DNA of 27,413 nt. It comes from a bacterium (GTDB taxonomy: Bacteria > UBP6 > JAFGXH01). The stretch is taken from assembly GCA_027064085.1 (NCBI GenBank), contig JAMOQH010000178.1, positions 1 through 27,413 of the forward strand. Direction: 5' to 3'. Position 1 is the first letter of the stretch, and the number at the start of each line of letters is the position of its first letter. The notes beneath the pieces were generated by a model. That model worked only from the letters and a program-made list of their open reading frames with translations. It was not told the origin of the DNA and searched no databases. Of the stretch, positions 16,379 to 24,629 are shown in pieces. A program made the position numbers and the translations under genes.

Positions 16379-18484
16379 ATGAATAATAAATTAAAAGATA
16401 TATTTGCAGAAAATGTTTTTAATCTAGAAGTAATGAAGGAAAAATTACCTAAACAAGTATATAAAAAAATGAAAAAAACAATACAAGAAGGTGCATCTTT
16501 ACCTAAAGACATTGCAAATATTGTTGCAAATATAATGAAAGATTGGGCAATAGAAAAAGGAGCAACACACTATACACATTGGTTTCACCCAATGACAGGT
16601 AAAACAGCTCAAAAACTAGATTCATTTATAGAGCGGGGGGATGATGGTGATATAATTTTTGAATTATCAGGTAAAAATTTAATTCAAGGCGAACCAGATG
16701 CATCTTCTTTTCCAAGTGGCGGCTTAAGGGCAACCTTTGAAGCAAGAGGTTACACTGCTTGGGATGCCACATCATATGCATTTATAAGAGAAGAAGGCAA
16801 TGGTAAAACTTTATATATTCCTACAGCATTTTATTCTTATACAGGTGAAGCCCTAGATGAAAAGACCCCACTTTTAAAATCTATGGATGTGTTATCTAAA
16901 CAATCAATAAGAGTTTTAAATATATTAGGAAAGAATAATATAAGAAGAGTTATATCTAATGTTGGAGCAGAGCAAGAATATTTTTTAATTGATAAAAAAT
17001 ATTTTGACCAAAGAATTGATTTATTGCTGACAGGAAGAACTCTTTTTGGAGCAAAAGCACCAAAAGGACAAGAGCTAGATGATCATTATTTTGGAATGAT
17101 TAAAGAAAGAATTGCTAAATTTATGAATAATCTTGATGAACAACTATGGAAACTTGGAGTACTTGCAAAAACAAAACATAATGAAGTTGCACCAGCACAA
17201 CATGAATTGGCTCCAATATATGATACGGCAAATGTATCTACAGACCAAAACCATTTGGTTATGGATTTAATAAAAAAAATAGCTCCTAAATATAATTTAG
17301 AAGCACTACTTCATGAAAAGCCTTTTTCTAACCTGAATGGTTCTGGTAAACATAATAATTGGTCTTTATCAACTAATTTGGGTGAAAACTTATTAAATCC
17401 TAAAGAATCACCTCATGAAAACATTCAATTTTTAACATTTTTAGTTGCAATTATTGTAGCAATAGATAAATATCCAGAACTTCTAAGAATTTCAGCCACA
17501 AATGCAGGAAATGATCATAGACTAGGAGCCAATGAAGCTCCTCCAGCAATTATTTCAATCTTTTTAGGAGAAAGACTCACTGACTTATTAGAACAACTTG
17601 AAAATGGAAATTTAACAAGCTCAAAAAATACAGGAGAGTTTAAAAATACTATTCCGACTCTTCCTAATTTAAACAAAGATGCAACAGATAGAAATAGAAC
17701 TTCTCCATTCGCATTTACTGGTAATAAATTTGAATTTAGAGCAGTTGCATCTTCTTCATCAATTGCTATGGCTAATATAGTATTAAACACAACAGTAGCC
17801 TCTGTATTAAAAGAAATTGCTGATAAACTAGAAAATACTAATCAAACAGATGATGACATATTGCTAATATTACAAAAACTAATAAAAGAACACAAAAAAA
17901 TAATTTTTAATGGAAATGGATATTCTGAAAATTGGATAAAAGAAGCTCAAAAGCGAGAACTTCCAAATTTAAAAACTTCAGTTGATGCAATTCCTGAATT
18001 AATTTCAGAAAAATCTATAAATTTATTTGAATCAATGGAGGTTTTTACAAAAAATGAATTAACCTCAAGATATCATATAATGCTTGAAACATATTCTAAA
18101 AAGATAGATATTGAAGCTAAAACAATGCTTTATATGCTAAGTAAAGAAATCATTCCTGCAACACTCAAAACAATACAAAAAGTTTCAAATTCAATAAATT
18201 CTATTAAAAAAATATCAGATAAAATAAGTACCAAGCATCAAGAAAATATTTTAAATATATTAATTAATAAATTTAATGAGTTAGAAGATTTAAAAAATAA
18301 TTTATCAAAAGAAAGAAATATTGCTAAGAATATTGAAAATACTTTGGAACTTGCAATAAAATATAAAGAAAATATTCTACCATCTATGGAATATCTAAGA
18401 AAAGCAGTGGATGAATTAGAAATAATTATGCCCTTGGAGGATTGGCCACTACCTGATTATACTCAATTATTATTTAAAATTTAG
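16379..18484 (+). CDS. glnN: Glutamine synthetase type III
   Basis: Makes glutamine from glutamate, ammonium and ATP in the cytoplasm, the main ammonium assimilation step. The 701 residues fit the type III family (about 700) rather than type I (about 470). Type III signatures are clear: YTHWFHPMTGKTAQKLDSF near 65-83, FPSGGLRATFEARGYTAWD (111-129), GAEQEYFLID (196-205), KHNEVAPAQHELAPIYDTAN (266-285), NGSGKHNNWS (320-329), NEAPPAIISIFLG (385-397) and NRTSPFAFTGNKFEFR with the FEFRA metal/nucleotide site. The C-terminal helical extension typical of GlnN is present and ends GWPLPDYTQLLF-like (EDWPLPDYTQLLFKI). AGGGAG precedes the ATG. It sits in a rightward gene group behind dacB, an unusual neighbour; no glutamate synthase or PII gene is near. 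Confidence 0.97.
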   Translation: MNNKLKDIFAENVFNLEVMKEKLPKQVYKKMKKTIQEGASLPKDIANIVANIMKDWAIEKGATHYTHWFHPMTGKTAQKLDSFIERGDDGDIIFELSGKNLIQGEPDASSFPSGGLRATFEARGYTAWDATSYAFIREEGNGKTLYIPTAFYSYTGEALDEKTPLLKSMDVLSKQSIRVLNILGKNNIRRVISNVGAEQEYFLIDKKYFDQRIDLLLTGRTLFGAKAPKGQELDDHYFGMIKERIAKFMNNLDEQLWKLGVLAKTKHNEVAPAQHELAPIYDTANVSTDQNHLVMDLIKKIAPKYNLEALLHEKPFSNLNGSGKHNNWSLSTNLGENLLNPKESPHENIQFLTFLVAIIVAIDKYPELLRISATNAGNDHRLGANEAPPAIISIFLGERLTDLLEQLENGNLTSSKNTGEFKNTIPTLPNLNKDATDRNRTSPFAFTGNKFEFRAVASSSSIAMANIVLNTTVASVLKEIADKLENTNQTDDDILLILQKLIKEHKKIIFNGNGYSENWIKEAQKRELPNLKTSVDAIPELISEKSINLFESMEVFTKNELTSRYHIMLETYSKKIDIEAKTMLYMLSKEIIPATLKTIQKVSNSINSIKKISDKISTKHQENILNILINKFNELEDLKNNLSKERNIAKNIENTLELAIKYKENILPSMEYLRKAVDELEIIMPLEDWPLPDYTQLLFKI

Positions 18485-18492
18485 ATTTTTTT

Positions 18493-20550
18493 ATGAATAA
18501 ATATTTACCTGATAATATAGAAAAAATTTCATTAGCAATAATAGATTCTCTTTATGAACTATTCTCTCAAAAAAGTGATTTTTTAGATTTAGAATTATTT
18601 GAAATACAAATAATGAAACATGGATTGGAGCTAAATAATAACTTAAAAGAATTATTTACTAAGTTAATAAGTAAATCTAAAACAAAAGAGGAAATAGACT
18701 ACTTTTCCCAAATACTTTCTCATGGAATAAAAAATAAATATAAACATTTTAATGAGAAGTTAGATAATTTAAAATCACTATATGATATTATTATTTGGAT
18801 TGAAAGCCATACGGAATTTACAACCTTAAAATATATCGATGAGGTATTTGAGAAAGATATTGAACAATTTTATAAATTTATTCTTTTCTATACCTTTAAA
18901 AAAGATAATATTGATGAAATATATGATTTTTCCACTAAAAATATAAAAAACTTTATGGAAGAAAAAAATTCTATTCAAAGTAACTTAGAAATACTAGAAC
19001 TTCTTTTTCAACATTTACAGCGAACTGATTTAATTATAAAAAACTTTATTAAGCTCTCAAAAGATAGAGATTATTTTAAATTTATTATTGTACAAAAAAA
19101 ACTATCAGATAATTCCATAATAAAAAAAATAATCTCAAATTGTGAAACAGATGAGTATATTTATTTTTTACTATATCTTATAGTATTTAATCCATACATA
19201 ACTATTGATGACTTTAAAATTAATATTTTTAAAAAAAATACTAGAAATTTTTATAGTTTTTTAAAAGCAATACTACATAGATTTCAATATTATAAAATAA
19301 ATCAAAGGTCACCATATGAATTATCTTTTTTTCTAAAATATATATTTAAAAATAAAGATTTAAATGAAATTAAACATTTACTACAACTTATTAGCTCCGA
19401 TGACATTATTCTTTTTGAGCCTATAATATTATTCATATTACAATATAAAAATAATGAATTTCCAATTTTACTTTTATTTAAAACAATTAAAGCAAGAATA
19501 AATAATAATGATTTTATAATAAACTATAATTTATTGCATTCGATTATAGAAAATATTGTAAATAAAAAAATAGAAAATATGGCTTTCACAATATTTTTAG
19601 GTAATTTTAAAAAATATTTAACATCAAAAGAAAAATTTAAAAATAATGAATTAAAAAATTTTTTTATGACAATTAATTTATTTTTAACTAAAACAACATT
19701 AAACAATGACTTAAAAGAAAGATTATTTAGAATGAATTTAAAGTTTTTTGAAAAATATATAAAAAATATAACCATATTAAATCCAATGTTACTCACAATA
19801 TCTAAGCATTATATATTAATTTTAAATAAATATCTTAAAGAATATGAGAAAACTAAAGATATTGATTCTTTTATTTTAGAAATTAAAAATATTATCTTTT
19901 ATGACAACAAATTAATAAGTCTAGAAACTCAAAGTTTAAATAAAATAAACCCTGAAAATATATCATTTACCTTTTTATCAGATGAAATACAAAGTTTTTT
20001 AATAGAACTCTTTAATAAGCAGATAAAGAAAGCAATTAGTACTCCACCTTTAGAAGCAGAGGGATATTTTCTATCTAAAAATTATTTCAAACTACTTATT
20101 TTATTAAAAATAACACTATTATATGATTTATTCTACCCATTATTTTATAAATTACATCCTAAAAAACTAAAAATTCGAAAAGATAAAAAGCAGATTTACT
20201 TACTTAATAACAATAATAATATAACTAATCAATATAATAGTGATAAATTTCTTCTAGTTAAAGAAATAAATTTTTATTATCATTTCGTAAATAAAATCTA
20301 CTCCCTTTTAATTATAACAATATCGTCCTTAATTGGATTTAGAATTATAATAGATGCATTTATTGTTAGCAATAATAAATTACTTATTCTTGGGTTTTCT
20401 ATAATTATAATATCATTATTAATAGACTATTTTTTATTCTTTTTTTATAGAAAATTTGATGATTTATATTTTTTTAAAGTGAAAATAAAAGATAAAAACT
20501 ATATATTTTACTCCCCAAAAAATACTTTATTAAGAGTTTTTAGTAAGTAA
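18493..20550 (+). CDS. 685-residue protein of unknown function with two C-terminal membrane helices
   Basis: I do not recognise this protein. It is rich in Lys, Asn, Ile, Leu and Phe, and appears almost entirely alpha-helical for the first 590 residues, with possible repeated helix pairs. Two strongly hydrophobic helices follow (about 604-626 and 629-652, around IITISSLIGFRIIID and GFSIIIISLLIDYFLFFFY), then a short C-terminal tail with beta character. That suggests a large cytoplasmic helical body anchored near its C-terminus. The ATG lies 8 bases after the glutamine synthetase stop with only T-rich sequence in between and no visible ribosome site, so translation is probably coupled or weak. 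The 3' end overlaps the convergent hybrid kinase by 21 bp. The frame is continuous over 2 kb of AT-rich DNA, which supports a real gene. Confidence 0.75.
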   Translation: MNKYLPDNIEKISLAIIDSLYELFSQKSDFLDLELFEIQIMKHGLELNNNLKELFTKLISKSKTKEEIDYFSQILSHGIKNKYKHFNEKLDNLKSLYDIIIWIESHTEFTTLKYIDEVFEKDIEQFYKFILFYTFKKDNIDEIYDFSTKNIKNFMEEKNSIQSNLEILELLFQHLQRTDLIIKNFIKLSKDRDYFKFIIVQKKLSDNSIIKKIISNCETDEYIYFLLYLIVFNPYITIDDFKINIFKKNTRNFYSFLKAILHRFQYYKINQRSPYELSFFLKYIFKNKDLNEIKHLLQLISSDDIILFEPIILFILQYKNNEFPILLLFKTIKARINNNDFIINYNLLHSIIENIVNKKIENMAFTIFLGNFKKYLTSKEKFKNNELKNFFMTINLFLTKTTLNNDLKERLFRMNLKFFEKYIKNITILNPMLLTISKHYILILNKYLKEYEKTKDIDSFILEIKNIIFYDNKLISLETQSLNKINPENISFTFLSDEIQSFLIELFNKQIKKAISTPPLEAEGYFLSKNYFKLLILLKITLLYDLFYPLFYKLHPKKLKIRKDKKQIYLLNNNNNITNQYNSDKFLLVKEINFYYHFVNKIYSLLIITISSLIGFRIIIDAFIVSNNKLLILGFSIIIISLLIDYFLFFFYRKFDDLYFFKVKIKDKNYIFYSPKNTLLRVFSK

Positions 20551-23130
20551 ATAATTTATATTCATAACTAATTCATTGATCATTATTGGTTTTTCCATAT
20601 ATTCACTTATGTAATAATCTGAAATATTTGAGCTATCAACAATACTATTATATCCACTACACAAAATAATTGGTATATTTTTATTAATATTTCTTATTTT
20701 AGAAGATAATTCAACTCCTGTTAAATTAGGCATATTTTGGTCAGTAATTATAATATCATACTTATTAAAGTTCTTTTTAAAAAATGAATATGCCTTTTCT
20801 GAATCGTTAAAACTATCAACAATAAAACCTTTTTTAATTAAAATTTTACTCATGCTTTTAGTTATAATTTTTTCATCATCAACAAATAAGATATGCTTTC
20901 CTTTCATATTATTAATTCCATTGTAATTCCTACTACTTGTTCTAATCTCATCAAAATCATAACTAGAAATAGGGAAATATAACTCAAATACAGAGCCTTT
21001 ATTTAGTTCGCTTTTAACATCTATATATGAATCATGCTTATTCATAATTCCATGTACAACAAATAAACCCAAGCCTGTACCATCTTTTTTATTTTTAGTT
21101 GAAAAATATGGTTCGAATATTCTAGTTAAATTGTCTTTACTTATACCAGAACCAGTATCTTTTATTACAACTTTTAAATATTTATTTATTGGAAGAACAG
21201 AATCAACTAAAATCAATTCCTCCTTTGTTTCAATGGTATCTATAGTTATTGTTAATGTTCCACTTTTATCTATTGCTTGCAAAGCATTTCTTGTAATATT
21301 CATAATAACTTGTTCTATTTGGGTATAAACAACATTAATAGGAGCATTGTTTTTGTAGTTGAATTCAATATTTATATTATTGTTTTTTATTGTTGGCCTT
21401 GTTAATTTAATAATTCCATCTATCAAGGAAATCAAGTTAACATTCTTTTTTTCTTCTTTTGTGCCTTTAGTAAAGCTAATAATTCTAGTTACAAGTTTTT
21501 TAGCCCTTTTGCTTGCCTTAATAATTTCATTTAATTCATCTATTTTTTTATCATTTAAGTCCATTTTAACCAACTCGACATTACTTACAATTGCAGAAAT
21601 AATATTATTAAAGTCATGTGCAATACCCGCAGCTAAAACACCAATAGATTCCATTTTCTGAGCAGTATTAACTCTCATTTCTAAGTTTTTATAATTAGTT
21701 ATATCTCTTCCTTCAACAATATACGAGTTGACTATACCTTCATCATTTTTGGCAAGCTTGATAGAAAAATCAACAAAAATTAATTTTCCATCATGAGACT
21801 TGAGTGTTGTTTCAAAACGAATAAATTCTTTTTCTTTTTTTAATAACTTAACGCTATTCTCTATTTTTTTTTGTTGTTCTCCTGAATGCTCAAACCAAGG
21901 AGTTTTCCAAAAATATTTCCCTAAAACATCTTTTTCTTCTTTATTGATAACACTAAGAGAAGCTTTATTTGCTAGTAATAATCTACCAGATAAATCTAAA
22001 ATACCTGTATATTGAAAATTATTATTAAATATTGCCTTAAACAAATCTTCTTTTTCAGTTATTTCTTTTATTTTATCTTGCACTTTTTTATTTAATTTTA
22101 AATTAAAAATAAATGAAATGAAGGCAATTAGTGTTATTATAATTAAAGAATACATTAAATAAATAAAATATTTGTTTTCCCAAATACTTGCTTCTTTTTT
22201 GGAGTAAATAAAATTTGTTATATTAAAATTACTATCAACTAATTCTAAATCCTTTAAAATCTTTTCTATATGTTTCCATCTACCCAAATTCATATGCCCT
22301 ATTTCAATAAAATTAGACATCATAATATCTTTTTCCATTACATTTGCTTCATAAAGTAAAGAATCATAAGTATTATCTGCTTTATATTTTTTCAAAATAT
22401 AATTAATCATTTCAACTTTATGTGTCATTGCATACTCCCAACCTTTTTTAGAGGCTGAAATAAATCTTTCCACTCTTTTCGGATGATTATTAACTTCCTT
22501 ATTTGAAGTAATAATAAAATCACCATAGAAATCAATACCATAATCAATTGCTCGTATCATGTTGTATTCAATATTTTCTTTATTCAATTTGTATGGTAGA
22601 GATGTTATATATCCAGGCACAATATCAACTTCATGATTAAGTAATAGTTTATAACTCCAATCTTTTTTTGTAATAAATTTAATATTATTAAAATCACCAC
22701 CTTCTTTTTTAATCATAGCCTTTAATTCAGCAGAAATCCCCAAACCCATAATTTTCTTATTTGAAAATTGCTGAGGACTTTTAATATTAGAACTTCTAAG
22801 GGTAACTACAACTAATGGAGAGTGCTGAAAGATTACTGATAATATTTTTATTTTATTTCTATTTCTTTTATCAAGTAAAATTCTTGGTGTTTCTATAGCA
22901 TAAAAATTTTGCTGTTTTAAAATATAAGATAATCTGTTTTTATTTTTATCTTTATTCTCAATTATCTTAACGCTTAAGTTAGCATCTTTATAATATCCTT
23001 GTTTTTGAGCTGCATAATAACCAGCAAATTGAAAACTATGAGTCCATTTTAAATATAAATTTATATTTTCTGTTTTTTCATTACTAAAAAGAAATATTGA
23101 AATAAACAACAATGAAATAATAATTTTCAT
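20530..23130 (-). CDS. Hybrid histidine kinase with periplasmic NMT1/THI5-like binding domain
   Basis: 866 residues. A signal sequence (MKIIISLLFISIFLFS) leads to a periplasmic NMT1/THI5-like solute-binding domain (about 22-300) opening with LYLKWTHSFQFAGYYAA and GYYKDANL, as in ABC-type binding proteins for thiamine pyrimidine precursors and related compounds. Then come a membrane helix (321-341), a PAS domain (362-480), HisKA with GVLAAGIAHDFNN (His505), HATPase with N-box Asn615, KDTGSGI (Asp658), FEPYFSTK and GTGLGLFVVHG, and a receiver (745-862) with DD751-752, Asp797 (IITDQNMPN) and Lys847. The catalytic set is complete. It probably senses a small molecule directly in the periplasm and relays to an unknown output. 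AAGG precedes the ATG and a promoter lies in the 76-bp gap upstream. No thiamine or ABC transport gene is adjacent. Confidence 0.93.
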   Translation of the reverse strand: MKIIISLLFISIFLFSNEKTENINLYLKWTHSFQFAGYYAAQKQGYYKDANLSVKIIENKDKNKNRLSYILKQQNFYAIETPRILLDKRNRNKIKILSVIFQHSPLVVVTLRSSNIKSPQQFSNKKIMGLGISAELKAMIKKEGGDFNNIKFITKKDWSYKLLLNHEVDIVPGYITSLPYKLNKENIEYNMIRAIDYGIDFYGDFIITSNKEVNNHPKRVERFISASKKGWEYAMTHKVEMINYILKKYKADNTYDSLLYEANVMEKDIMMSNFIEIGHMNLGRWKHIEKILKDLELVDSNFNITNFIYSKKEASIWENKYFIYLMYSLIIITLIAFISFIFNLKLNKKVQDKIKEITEKEDLFKAIFNNNFQYTGILDLSGRLLLANKASLSVINKEEKDVLGKYFWKTPWFEHSGEQQKKIENSVKLLKKEKEFIRFETTLKSHDGKLIFVDFSIKLAKNDEGIVNSYIVEGRDITNYKNLEMRVNTAQKMESIGVLAAGIAHDFNNIISAIVSNVELVKMDLNDKKIDELNEIIKASKRAKKLVTRIISFTKGTKEEKKNVNLISLIDGIIKLTRPTIKNNNINIEFNYKNNAPINVVYTQIEQVIMNITRNALQAIDKSGTLTITIDTIETKEELILVDSVLPINKYLKVVIKDTGSGISKDNLTRIFEPYFSTKNKKDGTGLGLFVVHGIMNKHDSYIDVKSELNKGSVFELYFPISSYDFDEIRTSSRNYNGINNMKGKHILFVDDEKIITKSMSKILIKKGFIVDSFNDSEKAYSFFKKNFNKYDIIITDQNMPNLTGVELSSKIRNINKNIPIILCSGYNSIVDSSNISDYYISEYMEKPIMINELVMNINYLLTKNS

Positions 23131-23152
23131 AAAGAACCTTAATAAAGATGTT

Positions 23153-23181
23153 ATTTTATCACCTTCGCCTTAAACTTTCAA
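23153..23181 (-). promoter_or_regulatory. Promoter of the NMT1-type hybrid kinase gene
   Basis: On the minus strand TTGAAA (23181-23176), a 17-bp spacer and TAAAAT (23158-23153, five of six to consensus). The expected start near 23146 is 16 bases before the ATG at 23130, leaving room for the AAGG site. The kinase can thus be transcribed independently of the DUF349-like gene upstream. Confidence 0.6.
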
Positions 23182-23206
23182 GTTTTTCTAGTAAAATCAA
23201 ATATTT

Positions 23207-24472
23207 TTAATTGTTTAATTTCTCCTGAACATCAATAATAGTGTGTTCAATACCTTCAATTTTTTTAGCGATATCAGTAATTGAGTTTTCTTTTTCTATT
23301 ATTTCTTCTTTTACTTTAGAAATCTTATTAGTTAAAAAGTTAAATTGTTTACTATTTTCTTCTGAATCATCTAATTCTTTTAACTCTGTTTCTATTTTTA
23401 TTAGATATTCTTTACTATGTTCAATACTATTTTTAATTTTAGGAATAGTATTATTTAATAAATTTTCTTTTTTCTCTTTCATTTTTTCAAGAAAATCATT
23501 TTGTTTAACTAGCCATTCTTCTTTTTTAGTTTTATGAAATTCTTCTTGACGGGCTTTGTATATAGTAAAAGCCTCATCTATTTTAAGCTTTAAAGTATCC
23601 TTTTCTTCTTGACTACTAAGGTACCTAGATGCAGTAAAGATATCTTTTTGCCATGTTTTTAACCTAGTAAATAATTCTTTTAGATTTTTATTTGTTTTTG
23701 CTTCATTTAAAGCTCTATTACAAAGTTTGTTTAATTTATCAAACCCAGCTTCTTTTATCTTTTCAATTTCTTGTTTTCTTTGTTCTTGCCTAACTTTCAG
23801 TATAGAAGTATTTTTTTGTAATTGATCCCAAAGCTCAGATTGTCTGGCTTTATCAGTTTTAATACTAGAAAATAAAGCTTTTATCTCATTTATTTTGCTC
23901 CATGCTTCTTTAAAATATGTTGAATCTTCTGCAATATGCCTTACTTCTTCTACCTTCTCTAATAATTTATAATAATTTTCTTCCCAATTATCTTTTTGCA
24001 GCTCATATAGCTCTTCTTCTCTTTTTTTAAGCAAATTAAAACTTTCTTGTAAAGTATCCCAAAGAGCTTGATGTTTTTCTTTTGGTAAAGATAAACCTTT
24101 AAACATTTTTTGTACAGAAATTAACTCCTTCCATATTTTTTTAAAATCAGCTCCTTCTTTTGCCAAATTTGCAACACTATCAACTATAGGTTTTAACTTA
24201 TTATAATTATCATTTTGTTTTATTTTCAATTTTTTAAAATATTCCTTTTCTCTTTTTTTAATTCGTTCAAAAGATTCTTTGAGAGGTAACCAAAGTTGGT
24301 CTTTAATTTCTTTAGTTGATTTGAATTCTTTTAATTCATTCTGAATTTTTTTTAACTCTTCCCATCCCTCTTTGAAGTTTTTAATATTTTTTGAAATACT
24401 AACGGCTTCGTCAACTCTCTTTCCAATATTTTCCAATGCTTCATTTGTTTCATTTCTAATTGTGCTGTCCAT
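23207..24472 (-). CDS. DUF349-like repeat coiled-coil protein
   Basis: About 421 residues from the ATG at 24472 (MDSTIRNETNEAL); a TTG 15 bases earlier is less likely. No signal peptide or membrane helix, so cytoplasmic. Residues 1-330 hold about four units of some 70-80 residues with pattern FKEGWEELKKIQNELKEF, then LW, L and IKKREKEY. This matches DUF349, a helical repeat with a conserved Trp, LW and RR/KR positions. The last 90 residues are a continuous coiled coil (KIKNSIEHSKEYLIKIETEL). DUF349 proteins are poorly characterised; some are linked to cell surface or outer-membrane functions. The gene is divergent from two flotillins across a 157-bp gap with back-to-back promoters of the same -35 sequence, so coexpression is plausible. 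Confidence 0.75.
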   Translation of the reverse strand: MDSTIRNETNEALENIGKRVDEAVSISKNIKNFKEGWEELKKIQNELKEFKSTKEIKDQLWLPLKESFERIKKREKEYFKKLKIKQNDNYNKLKPIVDSVANLAKEGADFKKIWKELISVQKMFKGLSLPKEKHQALWDTLQESFNLLKKREEELYELQKDNWEENYYKLLEKVEEVRHIAEDSTYFKEAWSKINEIKALFSSIKTDKARQSELWDQLQKNTSILKVRQEQRKQEIEKIKEAGFDKLNKLCNRALNEAKTNKNLKELFTRLKTWQKDIFTASRYLSSQEEKDTLKLKIDEAFTIYKARQEEFHKTKKEEWLVKQNDFLEKMKEKKENLLNNTIPKIKNSIEHSKEYLIKIETELKELDDSEENSKQFNFLTNKISKVKEEIIEKENSITDIAKKIEGIEHTIIDVQEKLNN

Positions 24473-24503
24473 AATAAACCTATACAAAAATAAAAGTGGT
24501 TAC

Positions 24504-24531
24504 ATTATACTAAAAAAAAAAACTATTTCAA
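24504..24531 (-). promoter_or_regulatory. Promoter of the DUF349-like gene, with an 11-T run in the spacer
   Basis: On the minus strand TTGAAA (24531-24526), a 16-bp spacer and perfect TATAAT (24509-24504). The spacer contains eleven consecutive T on the coding strand. A 16-bp spacer is one short of optimum, so gain of one base by slippage could raise activity. Confidence 0.65.
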
Positions 24532-24570
24532 TAATATTTTACAAATTATCAATTAAAACACCTAAAATAT

Positions 24571-24599
24571 TTGAAATTCAAACTTAAAAATAATATAAT
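24571..24599 (+). promoter_or_regulatory. Promoter of the tandem flotillin operon
   Basis: TTGAAA (24571-24576), a 17-bp spacer and perfect TATAAT (24594-24599), close to the ideal sigma-70-type promoter. The expected start near 24606 precedes a strong GGAGGA ribosome site and the ATG at 24630. This is the best promoter in the window. Confidence 0.75.
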
Positions 24600-24629
24600 A
24601 TTCAAAACATATTTTATATTGGAGGATAT

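Noticed and set aside
24473-24487. TTG at 24487 as start of the DUF349-like gene
   Set aside because: ATG at 24472 is nearer an AGG site and suits the promoter; the extra five residues have no support.
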